Positions 26,390-35,349 of a DNA stretch of 64,000 nucleotides are shown piece after piece (within the stretch, counting starts at the first letter, position 1; each line of letters begins with the position of its first letter). The notes under the pieces are model-generated. The model was not told the DNA's origin. It was given only the letters and a program-made list of their open reading frames with translations, and did not search any database. The DNA is from Actinoplanes xinjiangensis. GTDB lineage: Bacteria; Actinomycetota; Actinomycetes; Mycobacteriales; Micromonosporaceae. Where the stretch lies: assembly GCF_003148685.1 (NCBI RefSeq), contig NZ_QGGR01000037.1:22881-86880 (forward strand). The letters run 5' to 3'. Position numbers and translations under genes: made by a program.

Positions 26390-27070
26390 ATGAGCGACGT
26401 CGCGGTAGTTCTTCTCGACCGGCTGGCCGGCGGGTTCGAGCAGGCCCGCGACCCGGAGCGGGCGGTCGGGCAGGCCGCCTACATGCGCGATCAGTTCCCG
26501 TTCCTCGGGTTGACCAGCGCGGTCCGGCGCGCGCAGGCCCGCAGAGCGCTGGCCGGGCTGCCGGCACCCGCCGAGACCGACCTGGTCGACGTGGCCGTGG
26601 CCTGCTGGGCCCGCGACGAGCGGGAGTTCCAGCAGTTCGCCTGCGACTACCTGACCGCCCACGTCGGGGTCCCCGGACCGGCGTTCCTCGACACCGCGGC
26701 CGAGCTGATCACCACGAGGTCCTGGTGGGACACAGTGGATCCGCTCGCCACCCGGGTGGTCGCCGGTCTGGTCCGCCGCCACCCGTCCCTGACCGCCCGG
26801 ATGGACGAGTGGTCCCAGGCGGCGGACATGTGGCTTGTCCGTACCGCGATCCTGCACCAGTTGCACTACCGCGAGGCCACCGACACCGATCGCCTGTTCG
26901 AGTACTGCGCCCGCCAGGCCAGCCACCGCGACTTCTTCGTCCGCAAGGCGATCGGCTGGGCACTCCGTCAGCACGCCCGCACCGATCCCGATGCGGTCCG
27001 CGCGTTCCTCGCCGCTCACGCCGGCACCCTGTCCCCGCTCTCGATCCGGGAGGCCGCCAAACACCTGTGA
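26390..27070 (+). CDS. AlkD-like DNA alkylation repair (HEAT-repeat) protein
   Basis: 226 residues, all helical, with HEAT-like repeats characteristic of AlkD/AlkC alkylpurine glycosylases. Typical segments are FQQFACDYL, TRSWWDTVDPLA, TRMDEW-like ARMDEWSQ, MWLVRTAILHQL, FFVRKAIGWALRQH and LSIREAAKHL. The WWDTVD and the FVRKAIGWALR patch form the DNA-binding groove in the family. It would excise N3- and N7-alkylated purines. ATG 26390 follows a CAGGATGCGG element. Confidence 0.9.
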   Translation: MSDVAVVLLDRLAGGFEQARDPERAVGQAAYMRDQFPFLGLTSAVRRAQARRALAGLPAPAETDLVDVAVACWARDEREFQQFACDYLTAHVGVPGPAFLDTAAELITTRSWWDTVDPLATRVVAGLVRRHPSLTARMDEWSQAADMWLVRTAILHQLHYREATDTDRLFEYCARQASHRDFFVRKAIGWALRQHARTDPDAVRAFLAAHAGTLSPLSIREAAKHL

Positions 27071-27160
27071 CCTCGTCCCACCGGTGAAAAAGGCCGGTCC
27101 ACCGCAGCCTTCGGTATTCGAGACGCCGGTGGACAGCCCATTGCAGGAACGAAATGGTGC

Positions 27161-27462
27161 CGGCAAGTCTGCGACCGGACGCCCCGGCGCCACCCGTCCC
27201 ATCGGCGGATGACGCCGGCGAGTCTGCGACCGGACGCCCCGGAGCCGCCCCTCGCGTCGGCGGACGGCGTCGGGAAGTCTGGGATCGGACGACCCGGAGC
27301 CGCCGTCGTGTCGGCGGACGGCGTCGGGAAGTCTGCGATCGGACGACCCGGAGCCCCGTCGCGTCGGCAGATGACGCAGGGAGGTCTGCGATCGGACGAC
27401 CCGGGGCCGCCCTTCGCGTCGGCGGATGGCATCGGGAAGTCTGCGAACGGGCGCCCCTGCGG
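27161..27462. repeat. about 54-bp tandem repeat, 5.5 copies
   Basis: Copies begin near 27161, 27216, 27271, 27325, 27378 and 27432. Each carries AAGTCTGCGA, CGGACG, CCCGG and GTCGGCGGA in that order. Copy length varies (55, 55, 54, 53, 54), so no frame stays open by design. The array occupies most of the 392 bp between two convergent genes. Confidence 0.85.
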
Positions 27463-28062
27463 TCAGGTGGTGAGTAGGCGGATGGCCAGCACGGCGATCA
27501 CGGTGCTGGAGACCAGGGCGGTGATCAGACGGCCCCGGTCTCCAGTGAGGACACGGCCGATCAGGGAACCGCCTCCCGCGACCAGAAGTTGCCAGCTCGC
27601 CGAGGCGAGAAAGGCGCCGGCCACGAACCAGACGCCGCCTCCTGCGCCGCCGCTGGCGAGCACCAGGGCCGCGAAATAGATCACGGTGGCCGGGTTGAGC
27701 AGCGTCAGGGCGAGGACCCCGGCGTACGCCCGAAGCGCCGTCTCCGGACGCTCGTCCCGTTCCGTGACACCCGGCCGGCGGACGGCTCCCCATGCGGTCC
27801 ATCCGGCCAGGGCCAGCAGTACCGCGGCACCGAGCCAGCGCAGAGGTGTCTCCACCGGTGCGATGAACCCGGCCACCGCCGCTCCCCCGGCGACGGCTAC
27901 CAGCGCATAGAGGCCGTCGGCGGTGGCCGCACCCATGCCGGCGGCCGCGCCGATCCCCAGTGACGTCCGTGCGCTGAGCCCGGCGATCAGGACACCGATG
28001 GCGCCGACGGGCACAGCGATGCCGTAACCGGCGACCACGCCGGCCAGGAACGCCCCGTTCAT
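27463..28062 (-). CDS. LysE/RhtB-family amino-acid exporter
   Basis: 199 residues with six predicted membrane helices, beginning FLAGVVAGYGIAVPVGAIGVL. The start motif with PVGA and the later LLNPATVIYFAALV loop are the two conserved elements of the LysE superfamily, which exports basic or neutral amino acids and related metabolites. The substrate cannot be told. The stop codon directly adjoins the tandem repeat that follows. ATG 28062 is the start. Confidence 0.9.
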   Translation of the reverse strand: MNGAFLAGVVAGYGIAVPVGAIGVLIAGLSARTSLGIGAAAGMGAATADGLYALVAVAGGAAVAGFIAPVETPLRWLGAAVLLALAGWTAWGAVRRPGVTERDERPETALRAYAGVLALTLLNPATVIYFAALVLASGGAGGGVWFVAGAFLASASWQLLVAGGGSLIGRVLTGDRGRLITALVSSTVIAVLAIRLLTT

Positions 28063-28260
28063 GACCGCTGCCGAAGACCCGCCGTTCCGTCGGCGGCCGT
28101 CTGCTGTCGCACGGCCGGATCGGCCACAGCGACAGGGACGGCAGGGTACGGCTTCAACTCGGTCACGCCCTCATCCTGTCGCCGCAGTCCCCACCGGGCC
28201 AGCGATTTTCCCCGACCTCCGGAGCCGTCGGATCAGCTTGTCCACCCACGGCAGAGCAGC

Positions 28261-28536
28261 TCATCCCCCGCTGGTTCCAGCGCCGGCTCGGCCCCTTGGT
28301 CTCTCGGCATCTCGATCTCTCGGTTTTTCGGATGGGGAGACGTCCGGCGCGGCATGGGGGCGAGGGGCCGATGTTGAGGCGTACCCGGTGTTCCACCACC
28401 CGACCGCCAAGAAGATCGCCACGGCGACCGCGAGAGCCAGCACGATCAGCGCGCGGCAGCGGCTGCATCCGCTGAGCCCGCTGCTCTGGGGCGCCAAGAG
28501 CATCGCGGTGATCGTCGCGGCACTGCCGTGGAACAC
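28261..28536 (-). CDS. hypothetical small membrane protein
   Basis: About 91 residues if started at GTG 28536, or 80 from ATG 28503. A CSRC motif at residues 24-27 precedes one strong membrane helix (residues 29-47, LIVLALAVAVAIFLAVGWW), and a charged Pro/Arg tail follows. Third codon positions are nearly all G or C through the helix, which supports coding; the tail is less biased. No ribosome site at normal spacing and no family recognised. Confidence 0.5.
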   Translation of the reverse strand: MFHGSAATITAMLLAPQSSGLSGCSRCRALIVLALAVAVAIFLAVGWWNTGYASTSAPRPHAAPDVSPSEKPRDRDAERPRGRAGAGTSGG

Positions 28537-28566
28537 GCTGGTAGGCGGGTACTCCCCCTCTCCGCC

Positions 28567-28790
28567 TCTTGGTCTCTTGGTCTCTTGGTCTCTTGGTCTC
28601 TCGGTCTCTGGGCCAGGCGCTCACCTCTCGGCCTCCCGGTCGGGCGCTCCACCCTCGACCTCCCGGCCGGGCACTCCACCTCGACCTCCGGGCCGGCCAC
28701 TCCACCCTCAACCTCCCGGCCGGCCACTCCAACCTCGACCTCCCGGTCGGCCACTCCACCTCCCAGCCTCTCGGTCGGGCGCTCAGCCTC
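28567..28790. repeat. 8-bp and about 27-bp tandem repeats
   Basis: TCTTGGTC is repeated head to tail from 28567 for about four copies and decays into TCTCGGTC. It is followed by about four copies of a 26-27-bp unit (starts near 28654, 28680, 28707 and 28734) with the pattern CTCGACCTCCCGG then CCACTCCA. Both are simple slippage-type repeats. Confidence 0.8.
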
Positions 28791-29169
28791 TCGGTTCTCC
28801 GGCGCAAGAGCGGCGCGGAGAGTCGGCCGAGGTTCTGGACGACTCTCCGCAAGTGGCGTGTTGTCCGCAGCCGCACGATCCACGCGTTGGACGAGGCTGT
28901 CGGGTGGCTCGTGTTCGCGACGGGCGCTTGCCAGGCGGCGGGGCCCCTGCTCACGGTGGTTGACGCCGGTCGCGGAAGCCGTCGGTCCGGCTTGCATATG
29001 ACGGATCGCGAATTTCCATACAACGAATCGCTCATCGAGCCGAGCCGACAACGAAGGTGACCGGTGAGCGGCCACAAAGGCGGTGCAGATTCACCAGTCA
29101 TGCCAGGGCGATTCCTAGCATCACGACCTGGACAAAGGTGAGCACCAACCTTTGCTGTGACACAGCCCA

Positions 29170-29196
29170 GCGCACACAATCGCGGATCGTGTGCGC
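29170..29196. repeat. 27-bp palindrome, copy 1
   Basis: GCGCACACAATC, a 3-bp centre GCG, then GATCGTGTGCGC: a 12-bp inverted repeat with one mismatch. A perfect version lies 103 bp further on. The DNA between and around them is also related (GTCATGGCGA and GGGCGCTCAC motifs on the minus strand). Confidence 0.8.
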
Positions 29197-29272
29197 CCAC
29201 CCTCGCCATGACGGCGGTCAACGCCCACGATCCGAACAACGTGAGCGCCCATCGTCGCCATGACCCCACCCA

Positions 29273-29299
29273 GCGCACACAATCCGCGATTGTGTGCGC
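29273..29299. repeat. 27-bp perfect palindrome, copy 2
   Basis: GCGCACACAATC, centre CGC, then GATTGTGTGCGC: a perfect 12-bp inverted repeat, with the same arms as the copy at 29170. It could form a strong hairpin or be a dimer binding site. No gene start lies nearby. Confidence 0.85.
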
Positions 29300-29356
29300 T
29301 CGTCGCCGTTGTTGGCGTCACAGGCCCGGGCGGCAGCCGAACGAAGTGATCCGACC

Positions 29357-29461
29357 CAACGATGCGCGACCCGACGAAGCACGGTCCAACGAAGCGCGGG
29401 TCAACGGAGCGCCGTTCAACGGAGCGCGGTCCAACGAAGCGCCGTTCAACGAAGTGAGCCG
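29357..29461. repeat. 15-bp tandem repeat, seven copies
   Basis: Copies start at 29357, 29372, 29387, 29402, 29417, 29432 and 29447 and follow the pattern CAACGAAGCGCSGTC. Being a multiple of three, the array encodes a five-residue periodic peptide on the plus strand (ARSNE, APFNE), but no start signal or flanking domain supports translation. Confidence 0.8.
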
Positions 29462-29799
29462 GGCCGAACGAAAGGGCCCTCGCAGAACGAAGCGGTGCAA
29501 GAGCGGAAGCCATTCGCCGGAAATGACGGCCGCTTCAGGTGCATCCGCGCCCGTTGACGACGCCATCCCCTGGCCCGTCATCCTGGTGGGCTTCAGTCGC
29601 CATCGGGCAGGATCGCCGCTCGGCCGGCATCCCGTCATAGCCATGATGATCGGCCGGCTCTCGACCAGGGGCGACAAGCGGTGGCGGGACAAGGTCGGCG
29701 GGGTGTGCGGCGAGCGGTGGCCGATGGACAGGGAACTGCGTGTGGCGGAGGGGGGTGTGGGGCGGCCCACCGTGGACGACGGGCGACCGACGACGAGCG

Positions 29800-29936
29800 A
29801 CAGGCGACAGGCAACAGGCGACAGGCAACAGGCGACAGGCAACAGGCGACAGGCAACAGGCGACAGGCAACGAGCGACAGGCAACGAGCGACAGGCGGCA
29901 GGCGGCAGGCGGCAGGCGGCAGGCGGCGATCAACGG
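29800..29936. repeat. 7-bp tandem repeat (ACAGGCR)
   Basis: A run of CAGGCAA and CAGGCGA heptamers alternates for over 70 bp, then changes to CAGGCGG heptamers. It is a pure slippage-type microsatellite. Confidence 0.88.
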
Positions 29937-30077
29937 TGACGGCTGGTAGGCGGCGGGTAACCGAGGGTGGGGCGGGCGGCAGGTGGGGCGGTGAGTGGCG
30001 GCAGAAGTTGATCACGGGAGGTTTCGGGTTGCTGCCGGAGCGTGACCGGGAGGTGGTTCGATCGGTAGGGTCGGATC

Positions 30078-30761
30078 ATGGTCGCTGAACTGATTCTGGT
30101 CCGGCACGGGCAGAGCCTGGCCAATGTCGCCTTTCCCGCCGCTGATGCGGAAGGACTGATGGAAGCGGTCGTCAGCGGCCGCGACGCCGAGGTGCCACTG
30201 ACCGAGGCGGGTGAGGAGCAGGCCGCGGCGCTGGGGCGCTGGCTGGCCGCCCTTCCGGAGGACCGCCGGCCGCAGGTGGTGATCACGTCGCCGTATCTGC
30301 GGGCGCGGGAGACGTGGCGGATCGCCGCGGAGGGGCTGGATCTGCCTGCGCCGAGTACCGATGACCGGCTCGTCGACCGGCTGATGGGTGAGCTGGAGTT
30401 GCTGACCCGGGCGGCGGTGACGGCGCGGTTTCCGGGCGAGGCGGCGCGGCGGGCGCAGGCGGGCGAGTTCGAGTATGCGCCGCCGGGCGGGGAGTCGTTC
30501 GCGGACATCGCGGTGCGGCTGAAGTCCTTTCTGGACGATCTGCACGCCGACCATCCGGGTGAGCGGGTGATCGTGGTCGCCCACGATGCGGTGGTGCTGA
30601 TGATGCGGGCTGTCGTCGAGCAGTTGAGCTGGGATGAGGTGATCGCCGTGGAGAAGGAGTCGGGAAGTGTGCGCAACGCCTCGATAACTCGTTTCGACGA
30701 CTCGTCGGGCACGCTCACGCTGGACCGATACAACGTGATCGACCATCTGCCGCCGGCGTGA
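30078..30761 (+). CDS. histidine phosphatase (phosphoglycerate-mutase-like)
   Basis: 227 residues of the histidine phosphatase superfamily, branch 1. The phosphorylated His10 is in LVRHGQS at the N-terminus, Arg in SPYLRARET near 75, and the second catalytic His near 169 in VVAHDAVVL. It has the length of broad-specificity phosphatases (CobC/GpmB type) rather than glycolytic mutase. The substrate is unknown. ATG 30078 is the start. The gene appears to be monocistronic. Confidence 0.9.
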   Translation: MVAELILVRHGQSLANVAFPAADAEGLMEAVVSGRDAEVPLTEAGEEQAAALGRWLAALPEDRRPQVVITSPYLRARETWRIAAEGLDLPAPSTDDRLVDRLMGELELLTRAAVTARFPGEAARRAQAGEFEYAPPGGESFADIAVRLKSFLDDLHADHPGERVIVVAHDAVVLMMRAVVEQLSWDEVIAVEKESGSVRNASITRFDDSSGTLTLDRYNVIDHLPPA

Positions 30762-30822
30762 CGCCCGTCGAGACATCGATGGCTGTCTTGCTTTGGGTCG
30801 CCGGGAAACTTAGGTTCGATCC

Positions 30823-32118
30823 GTGCCCGTCGCCCTTTCATCCCGCGGGCCGGCCCGCACACCCGTCACGGTGAACCGTCAACTGGGCGCTCTTCTCACC
30901 GCCGAGGCGCTCTCCATGCTCGGCAGCCGGATCACGTTCGTGGCCGTACCATGGCTGGTTCTCACCACGCAGGACTCGGCGCTGCTCGCCGGGCTGGCCG
31001 GTCTCGCGGAGATGCTGCCGTATGTGCTGGCCGGCCTGATCGGCGGCCCGATCGTGGATCGGGTCGGGCCGCGACCGACCGCGGTCGCCGCGGACACCGC
31101 CAGCGTTCTCGCGGTGGCCGGCATTCCGCTGGTCGCCTACTGGGAGGGTGTGTCGCTGAGCGCGCTGCTGCTGCTGATCGCGCTGGCGGGCGCGTTGCGC
31201 GGGTTCGGCGACGCGGCGAAACGGGCGCTGCTGCCACGGACGATCGCGGCGGCCGGTCTGTCCACCGAGCGGGGCACCGCGATGTACGACGGCATCTGCC
31301 GCGCCTCGACCCTGGTCGGGCTGCCGCTGGCCGGGGTGCTGATCGCCGCGTTCGGCCCGGCGTCGGTGCTGCTCTTCGACGCGCTGTCGTTCGCGGTCAG
31401 CGCGATCATCATCGGGTTGCTGGTGCGGGTCGGCTGCGCCGACGCCGCGGCTCTGGCCGAGAGCAAGGAGCAGGGGTACGCGGACGCCCTGCGCGACGGT
31501 TTCCGATGGGTACGTTCCGACCGGCTGATCCTCGGCGTCATGTCGATGCTGTTCGCCACCAACATGTTCGACCAGGCGTTCGCGACGGTGTTCGTGCCGG
31601 TGTGGGTGCGTGAGGGACCGCACGGCCCGGCCGCGCTCGGGGTGATCGGTACCGCGTTCGGTCTGGGCGCGGTGGCCGGCAACATCCTGTACACGGTGGT
31701 CGCCCCGCGGCTGCCACGACGGCTGACCTTCGGATTGTGTTTCTTCCTCGGTGGCCCGGCCCAGCTTCTGGCGCTGGCCCTGTCCGACCGCATGTGGACG
31801 GTGCTGGTGACGGCCGCGCTCTCGGGCGCGCTGATGTCGACGGTGAACCCGATCCTGATGGCCGAGGTGTACCGCCGGATCCCCACCCACCTGCACGGCC
31901 GGGTGATCAGCGTGCTGATCGCGGTCTCCTGGGCGGGTATCCCGTTCGGCGGGGTGGTCGGCGGCCTGGCGACGGACCGGCTCGGTCTCCAGACGGCCGC
32001 GCTGATCGCCGCGGTCGGCTATCTGGCGGTCACGGTCTCCCCGTTCCTCTTCCCGGCCTGGCGGGAACTCGACGCCCGCCCCCGCTCGGAGACGAAATCG
32101 GCGATGGTCACCGCCTGA
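30823..32118 (+). CDS. MFS transporter
   Basis: 431 residues with 10-12 membrane helices, start GTG 30823. The pattern GGPIVDRVGPRP (residues 66-77) is the MFS loop 2-3 signature (G-x3-D-R-x-G-x-R), and a second copy-like GGLATDRLGLQT lies near 380. The family resembles the MFS_3/enterobactin-exporter-like group of drug or siderophore exporters. The cargo is unknown. Confidence 0.9.
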   Translation: MPVALSSRGPARTPVTVNRQLGALLTAEALSMLGSRITFVAVPWLVLTTQDSALLAGLAGLAEMLPYVLAGLIGGPIVDRVGPRPTAVAADTASVLAVAGIPLVAYWEGVSLSALLLLIALAGALRGFGDAAKRALLPRTIAAAGLSTERGTAMYDGICRASTLVGLPLAGVLIAAFGPASVLLFDALSFAVSAIIIGLLVRVGCADAAALAESKEQGYADALRDGFRWVRSDRLILGVMSMLFATNMFDQAFATVFVPVWVREGPHGPAALGVIGTAFGLGAVAGNILYTVVAPRLPRRLTFGLCFFLGGPAQLLALALSDRMWTVLVTAALSGALMSTVNPILMAEVYRRIPTHLHGRVISVLIAVSWAGIPFGGVVGGLATDRLGLQTAALIAAVGYLAVTVSPFLFPAWRELDARPRSETKSAMVTA

Positions 32119-32199
32119 CGAGTCATCACTGAAGAGGAAGGGCACGGAACGGCGAAAACCCGGTGCTCCGCCGCGCGCGGGAAGGCTACGGTCACGTCG

Positions 32200-32952
32200 A
32201 TGACTTACGACTTCGACGTGACCGGCGACGGCCCGGCCGTACTTCTGCTGCATTCGACCGTCTGCGACCGCCGCATGTGGGATCCCCAGGTGGCCGCCCT
32301 GGCCGCCGCGGGCCGCCGGGTGGTGCGCCTGGACCTCGTCGGCCACGGCGGCACCCCGGTGCCGGCCGGCCGTTTCGACGAGGCCGGGGGCGTCGCCGAA
32401 CTCCTCGACGGTCTCGGTGTCGGCGAGACCGCGCTGGTCGGCTCCTCCGGCGGTGGCCGGCTGGCGCTGGAGTTCGCCGCCCGCTGGCCGGGCCGGGTGA
32501 CCGCGCTGGCGCTGCTCTGCACCGCGCTGCGCGGCCACGGTGCCGGCCCCGAGCTGGAGGCCTTCGACGAGCGCGAGGAGGCGCTGCTGGAGGCGGGTGA
32601 CGTCGCCGGCGCCGTCGACCTGAACGTGGATCTGTGGGTGGGCCCGGAAGCCGACGACGCGACCCGCGAGAGGGTACGGGTCATGCAGCGCCACGCGTTC
32701 GACGTGCAGCTCGCCGCCGAGGACGTCGCCTACGAGCCGGTCCGCACCGACCCGGACCTCAGCCGGATCAGTGCGCCCACCCTGCTGGTCACCGGCGCCC
32801 ACGACCTGCCGGACTTCCGGGAGATCGCCGTGCATCTGGCCGGTGTGCTGCCGAAGGCACAGCACGTGGAACTGGCCTGGGCCGGTCACCTGCCCAGTCT
32901 GGAACGGCCCGAGGAGATCAACGGGCTGTTGCTGGAGTTCCTCGCCGGATAG
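32200..32952 (+). CDS. alpha/beta hydrolase
   Basis: 250 residues with the canonical fold: LLLHSTVCDRRMW (oxyanion region, residues 15-27), nucleophile Ser83 in GSSGGG, Asp near 207 in TGAHDLPD, and His near 229 in AGHLPSLERP. It resembles the 3-oxoadipate enol-lactonase/peroxidase-like group. The substrate is unknown. Its 3' end overlaps the convergent oxidoreductase gene by 35 bp, so the two transcripts are antisense to each other there. Confidence 0.9.
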   Translation: MTYDFDVTGDGPAVLLLHSTVCDRRMWDPQVAALAAAGRRVVRLDLVGHGGTPVPAGRFDEAGGVAELLDGLGVGETALVGSSGGGRLALEFAARWPGRVTALALLCTALRGHGAGPELEAFDEREEALLEAGDVAGAVDLNVDLWVGPEADDATRERVRVMQRHAFDVQLAAEDVAYEPVRTDPDLSRISAPTLLVTGAHDLPDFREIAVHLAGVLPKAQHVELAWAGHLPSLERPEEINGLLLEFLAG

Positions 32953-33778
32953 CGGCGACGGTCGCGGCGAACCGCACGAACCCCTCCGGATCGGGATCGT
33001 CCGGGGCCGGCTGCAGGACCACCGTGTCCGCGCCCGCCCCGGCCCAGCGGCCGACCTGCTCGGCGACCTCGTCGGCGTCCCCGGTCACCGCGCGGTCCAC
33101 GATGGTCGGATAGCCCCAGTTGACCCGTTCCCGTTCCATCCGCTCGGCCGCACCGGGGCCGGTCGCCGTGTGCAGGTAGACGACCAGGGGGACGTCGCCG
33201 ATCACGGCGCGCGCCGCCCGTACGTCATCGGGGGTGTTCCCCGCACTGATGATGACGCCGTCGCCGATCTCGCCGGCCAGCCGCAGGGTCTTCGGGCCGG
33301 AGGCGCCGACCAAGACGGGCGCCGCCGCCGTCGGCGGCCAGTCCAGGGCGACGCCGTCGAGGTGAACGTACCGCCCGTCGACCGTGACCCGCTCGCCGGC
33401 GAGGAGCTGCCGCAGGGCGGTGACGTGCTCGCGGAGCAGCGTCATCGGTGACGAGACGCGGGCACCGACCTGGCCCATCCAGTCCTGCACGCCGTGGCCG
33501 ACCCCGATGTGCGCCCGCCCCGGGAAGAGCCGGTGCAGCGTGGCGAACTCCATCGCGGCGATCGCCACGTTGCGCAGCGGCACCGGGAGCAGGCCTACTC
33601 CCACCTTCAGCCGGTCGCTCCAGGCGAGCGCGGCCGCCATGGTGGCGACGCCGCTGGTCAGGAAACAGTCCTCCCACAGCCACAGCTCTTCGAGCCCGGA
33701 CTCGTCGGCCGCCTGCACGACCGCGCGCAAACGGTCCGGCGGTAGCTGCGGCAGGGCGATGGCCCCCAGTACGGTCAT
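32918..33778 (-). CDS. LLM-class F420-dependent oxidoreductase
   Basis: 286 residues of the luciferase-like monooxygenase TIM-barrel family in the deazaflavin-using actinobacterial branch. Visible features: WLWEDCFLTSGVATMAAA near 33-50, GRAHIGVGHGVQDWM near 88-102, and a C-terminal GASGPKTLRLAGEIGDGVI near 164-182. It would carry out hydride transfer with F420H2; the substrate is unknown. It is the last gene of the six-gene operon, and its ATG overlaps the stop of the membrane glycosyltransferase (ATGA). Confidence 0.88.
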   Translation of the reverse strand: MTVLGAIALPQLPPDRLRAVVQAADESGLEELWLWEDCFLTSGVATMAAALAWSDRLKVGVGLLPVPLRNVAIAAMEFATLHRLFPGRAHIGVGHGVQDWMGQVGARVSSPMTLLREHVTALRQLLAGERVTVDGRYVHLDGVALDWPPTAAAPVLVGASGPKTLRLAGEIGDGVIISAGNTPDDVRAARAVIGDVPLVVYLHTATGPGAAERMERERVNWGYPTIVDRAVTGDADEVAEQVGRWAGAGADTVVLQPAPDDPDPEGFVRFAATVAAIRRGTPATAR

Positions 33779-35349
33779 GCTGGCACCTTGTCCTCGTCGG
33801 TGATCCGCCGGTACAGGTGGTCCGGTGACAGGTTCGTGTACCAGGGTGTGACCGGGCGGCGTTCGTACCGTTCCATGCCTACCAGGAAAGCCAGCGCATA
33901 GCCCGCGCTCAGGGTGAGGAAGGCGGCCGACCACGCCGCGATGACGACGTGCTCGCCCTGGATCAGCCGGGCCACCGCGAGCCCCAGCGCCGACACCTCG
34001 GCCAGCGCGAACACCCGGTAGGCCCACTTGAGCCGGGCGTCGGTGCCACGCCGCGCCCGTTTGTCGGTCACCCCGAACTCCCGCTCCCCGAAGATCGCCG
34101 CGGGCAGGGCGGCGAGCATCGGCAGCGTGTCGGCGACGGCGAACGCCTCGCTGTGCAGCGGGTGGTAGTGGCCGCGGCCGAACCGGACGACGGTCCCGAT
34201 CGAGAGGATCGTGAAGGCGAGGAAGGCGAAGCCGTAGACGGCGTACGGTCCGCGCACCGGCGCCACCCCGGTGGTCAGGGCCGCGACCGGGACCAGCAGG
34301 TAGAGCAGCCGGTTCAGCCCCTGGAAGTGCGCGACCATGGCGCTGAGGTAGTTGAGTCGCTGCCGCCAGGAGAGTCCACGGACGATCAGTGGCGAGTCCG
34401 GATGCCGCAGCAGCAGGTGCAGACTGCCGATCGCCCAGCGGCGCCGGGTCCCGTAGTACTGGCGCAGGTTGTTGACCTCCAGCCCGTACGCGAGCGGCTC
34501 CTCCAGATAGACCGACCGCCAGCCGCGGGCGTGCAACCGCAGTGACGTGTGGATGTCCTCGGTGGACGTGTCCTCGGCGAACCCGCCCACATCGTCGAGT
34601 GCGCTCCGCCGCAGCATCGCCGACGTGCCGGTGTAGATGGCGCTGCCCGCGCTGTTCTTCGTCGGCTGCACCCCGCCGTAGAACATCTCCTGCTCGTGCC
34701 AGCCGCCGTCGCGCCCGTGCCGGCGGCGGAAGGTGAACGATTCGGTGTTGTAGAACGACTGCGGTGACTGGACGACGGCCACCTCCGGGTCGTCGAAATA
34801 GCCGAGGGTGCGCTCGATGAAGCCGGGCAGCGGGATGTGGTCGGCGTCGAGGGTGACCACGAACTCGGCGTCGGTCACCCCCAGTCCGTGGTTGAGGTTG
34901 CCGGCCTTGGCACCCGCACTCGTGGCCCGGGGCAGGTAACGGGCCCCCAGCCGGGCGGCCATCTCGCGCATCTCGGGGCGGCTGCCGTCGTCGAGGACGA
35001 TCACGTCGCGGACGCCGCGGACCCGCAGCGCGCCGATCACCGTAGGTTCGAGCACCGGGGCGGGCTCGTTCACGGTGGGGATCAGGATGTCGACGGTCCG
35101 GGTGACGGCGCCGGTCACGGTCCGCGGCACCGGGCGGGTGCGGCGGCGCAGCGAGATCACGAAGATCGTGGTGGTGACGACCGCGAACATCTCCGCGGCC
35201 CAGGCGATCGGCCCGTACCAGACCGACCAGTTGACGACCGCGGTCCGCCAGACGGCGAAGAGCGGGGCCAGGGTCAGGAAGACGGCGAACAGGATCGGCA
35301 GCTGCGGCGGGTCGCGGTCGGCGACCTGCTCAACGCGGTACGGGGACAT
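33775..35349 (-). CDS. cellulose-synthase-like membrane glycosyltransferase (GT2)
   Basis: 524 residues. Two N-terminal helices (about 18-38 and 46-66) are followed by a cytoplasmic GT2 domain and four or more C-terminal helices. Catalytic motifs in order: VLDDGS (UDP-binding Asp), TLDADH (DxD), TSTEDIHTS (TED, base) and YGTRRRWAIGS (the Q/R-x-x-R-W site). It probably polymerises or transfers a sugar from a nucleotide donor across the membrane. No PilZ domain follows, unlike BcsA. It overlaps the phosphatase gene by 20 bp and the oxidoreductase gene by 4 bp. Confidence 0.92.
   Translation of the reverse strand: MSPYRVEQVADRDPPQLPILFAVFLTLAPLFAVWRTAVVNWSVWYGPIAWAAEMFAVVTTTIFVISLRRRTRPVPRTVTGAVTRTVDILIPTVNEPAPVLEPTVIGALRVRGVRDVIVLDDGSRPEMREMAARLGARYLPRATSAGAKAGNLNHGLGVTDAEFVVTLDADHIPLPGFIERTLGYFDDPEVAVVQSPQSFYNTESFTFRRRHGRDGGWHEQEMFYGGVQPTKNSAGSAIYTGTSAMLRRSALDDVGGFAEDTSTEDIHTSLRLHARGWRSVYLEEPLAYGLEVNNLRQYYGTRRRWAIGSLHLLLRHPDSPLIVRGLSWRQRLNYLSAMVAHFQGLNRLLYLLVPVAALTTGVAPVRGPYAVYGFAFLAFTILSIGTVVRFGRGHYHPLHSEAFAVADTLPMLAALPAAIFGEREFGVTDKRARRGTDARLKWAYRVFALAEVSALGLAVARLIQGEHVVIAAWSAAFLTLSAGYALAFLVGMERYERRPVTPWYTNLSPDHLYRRITDEDKVPA

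Larger units (their letters stand above)
28537..30077. other. 1.5-kb minisatellite-rich region without a clear gene
   Basis: Long open frames exist on both strands, but they are made of repeat-encoded low-complexity peptide, lack consistent third-position bias and have no ribosome sites or motifs. The stretch carries at least five unrelated repeat types, listed separately. GC falls in patches (around 29000-29170). I see no RNA gene or integrase. Confidence 0.6.

Noticed and set aside
28560..29080. Long open frames on both strands over the 8-bp and 27-bp repeats.
   Set aside because: The peptides are repeat-encoded, the two strands are open equally, and no start signal is present.
29157..29520. 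Plus-strand frame with five-residue periodic repeats (ARSNE/APFNE), resembling a pentapeptide-repeat protein.
   Set aside because: Pentapeptide-repeat proteins need A(D/N)Lxx; Leu or Phe at the central position is mostly absent, and the period simply reflects a 15-bp DNA repeat.
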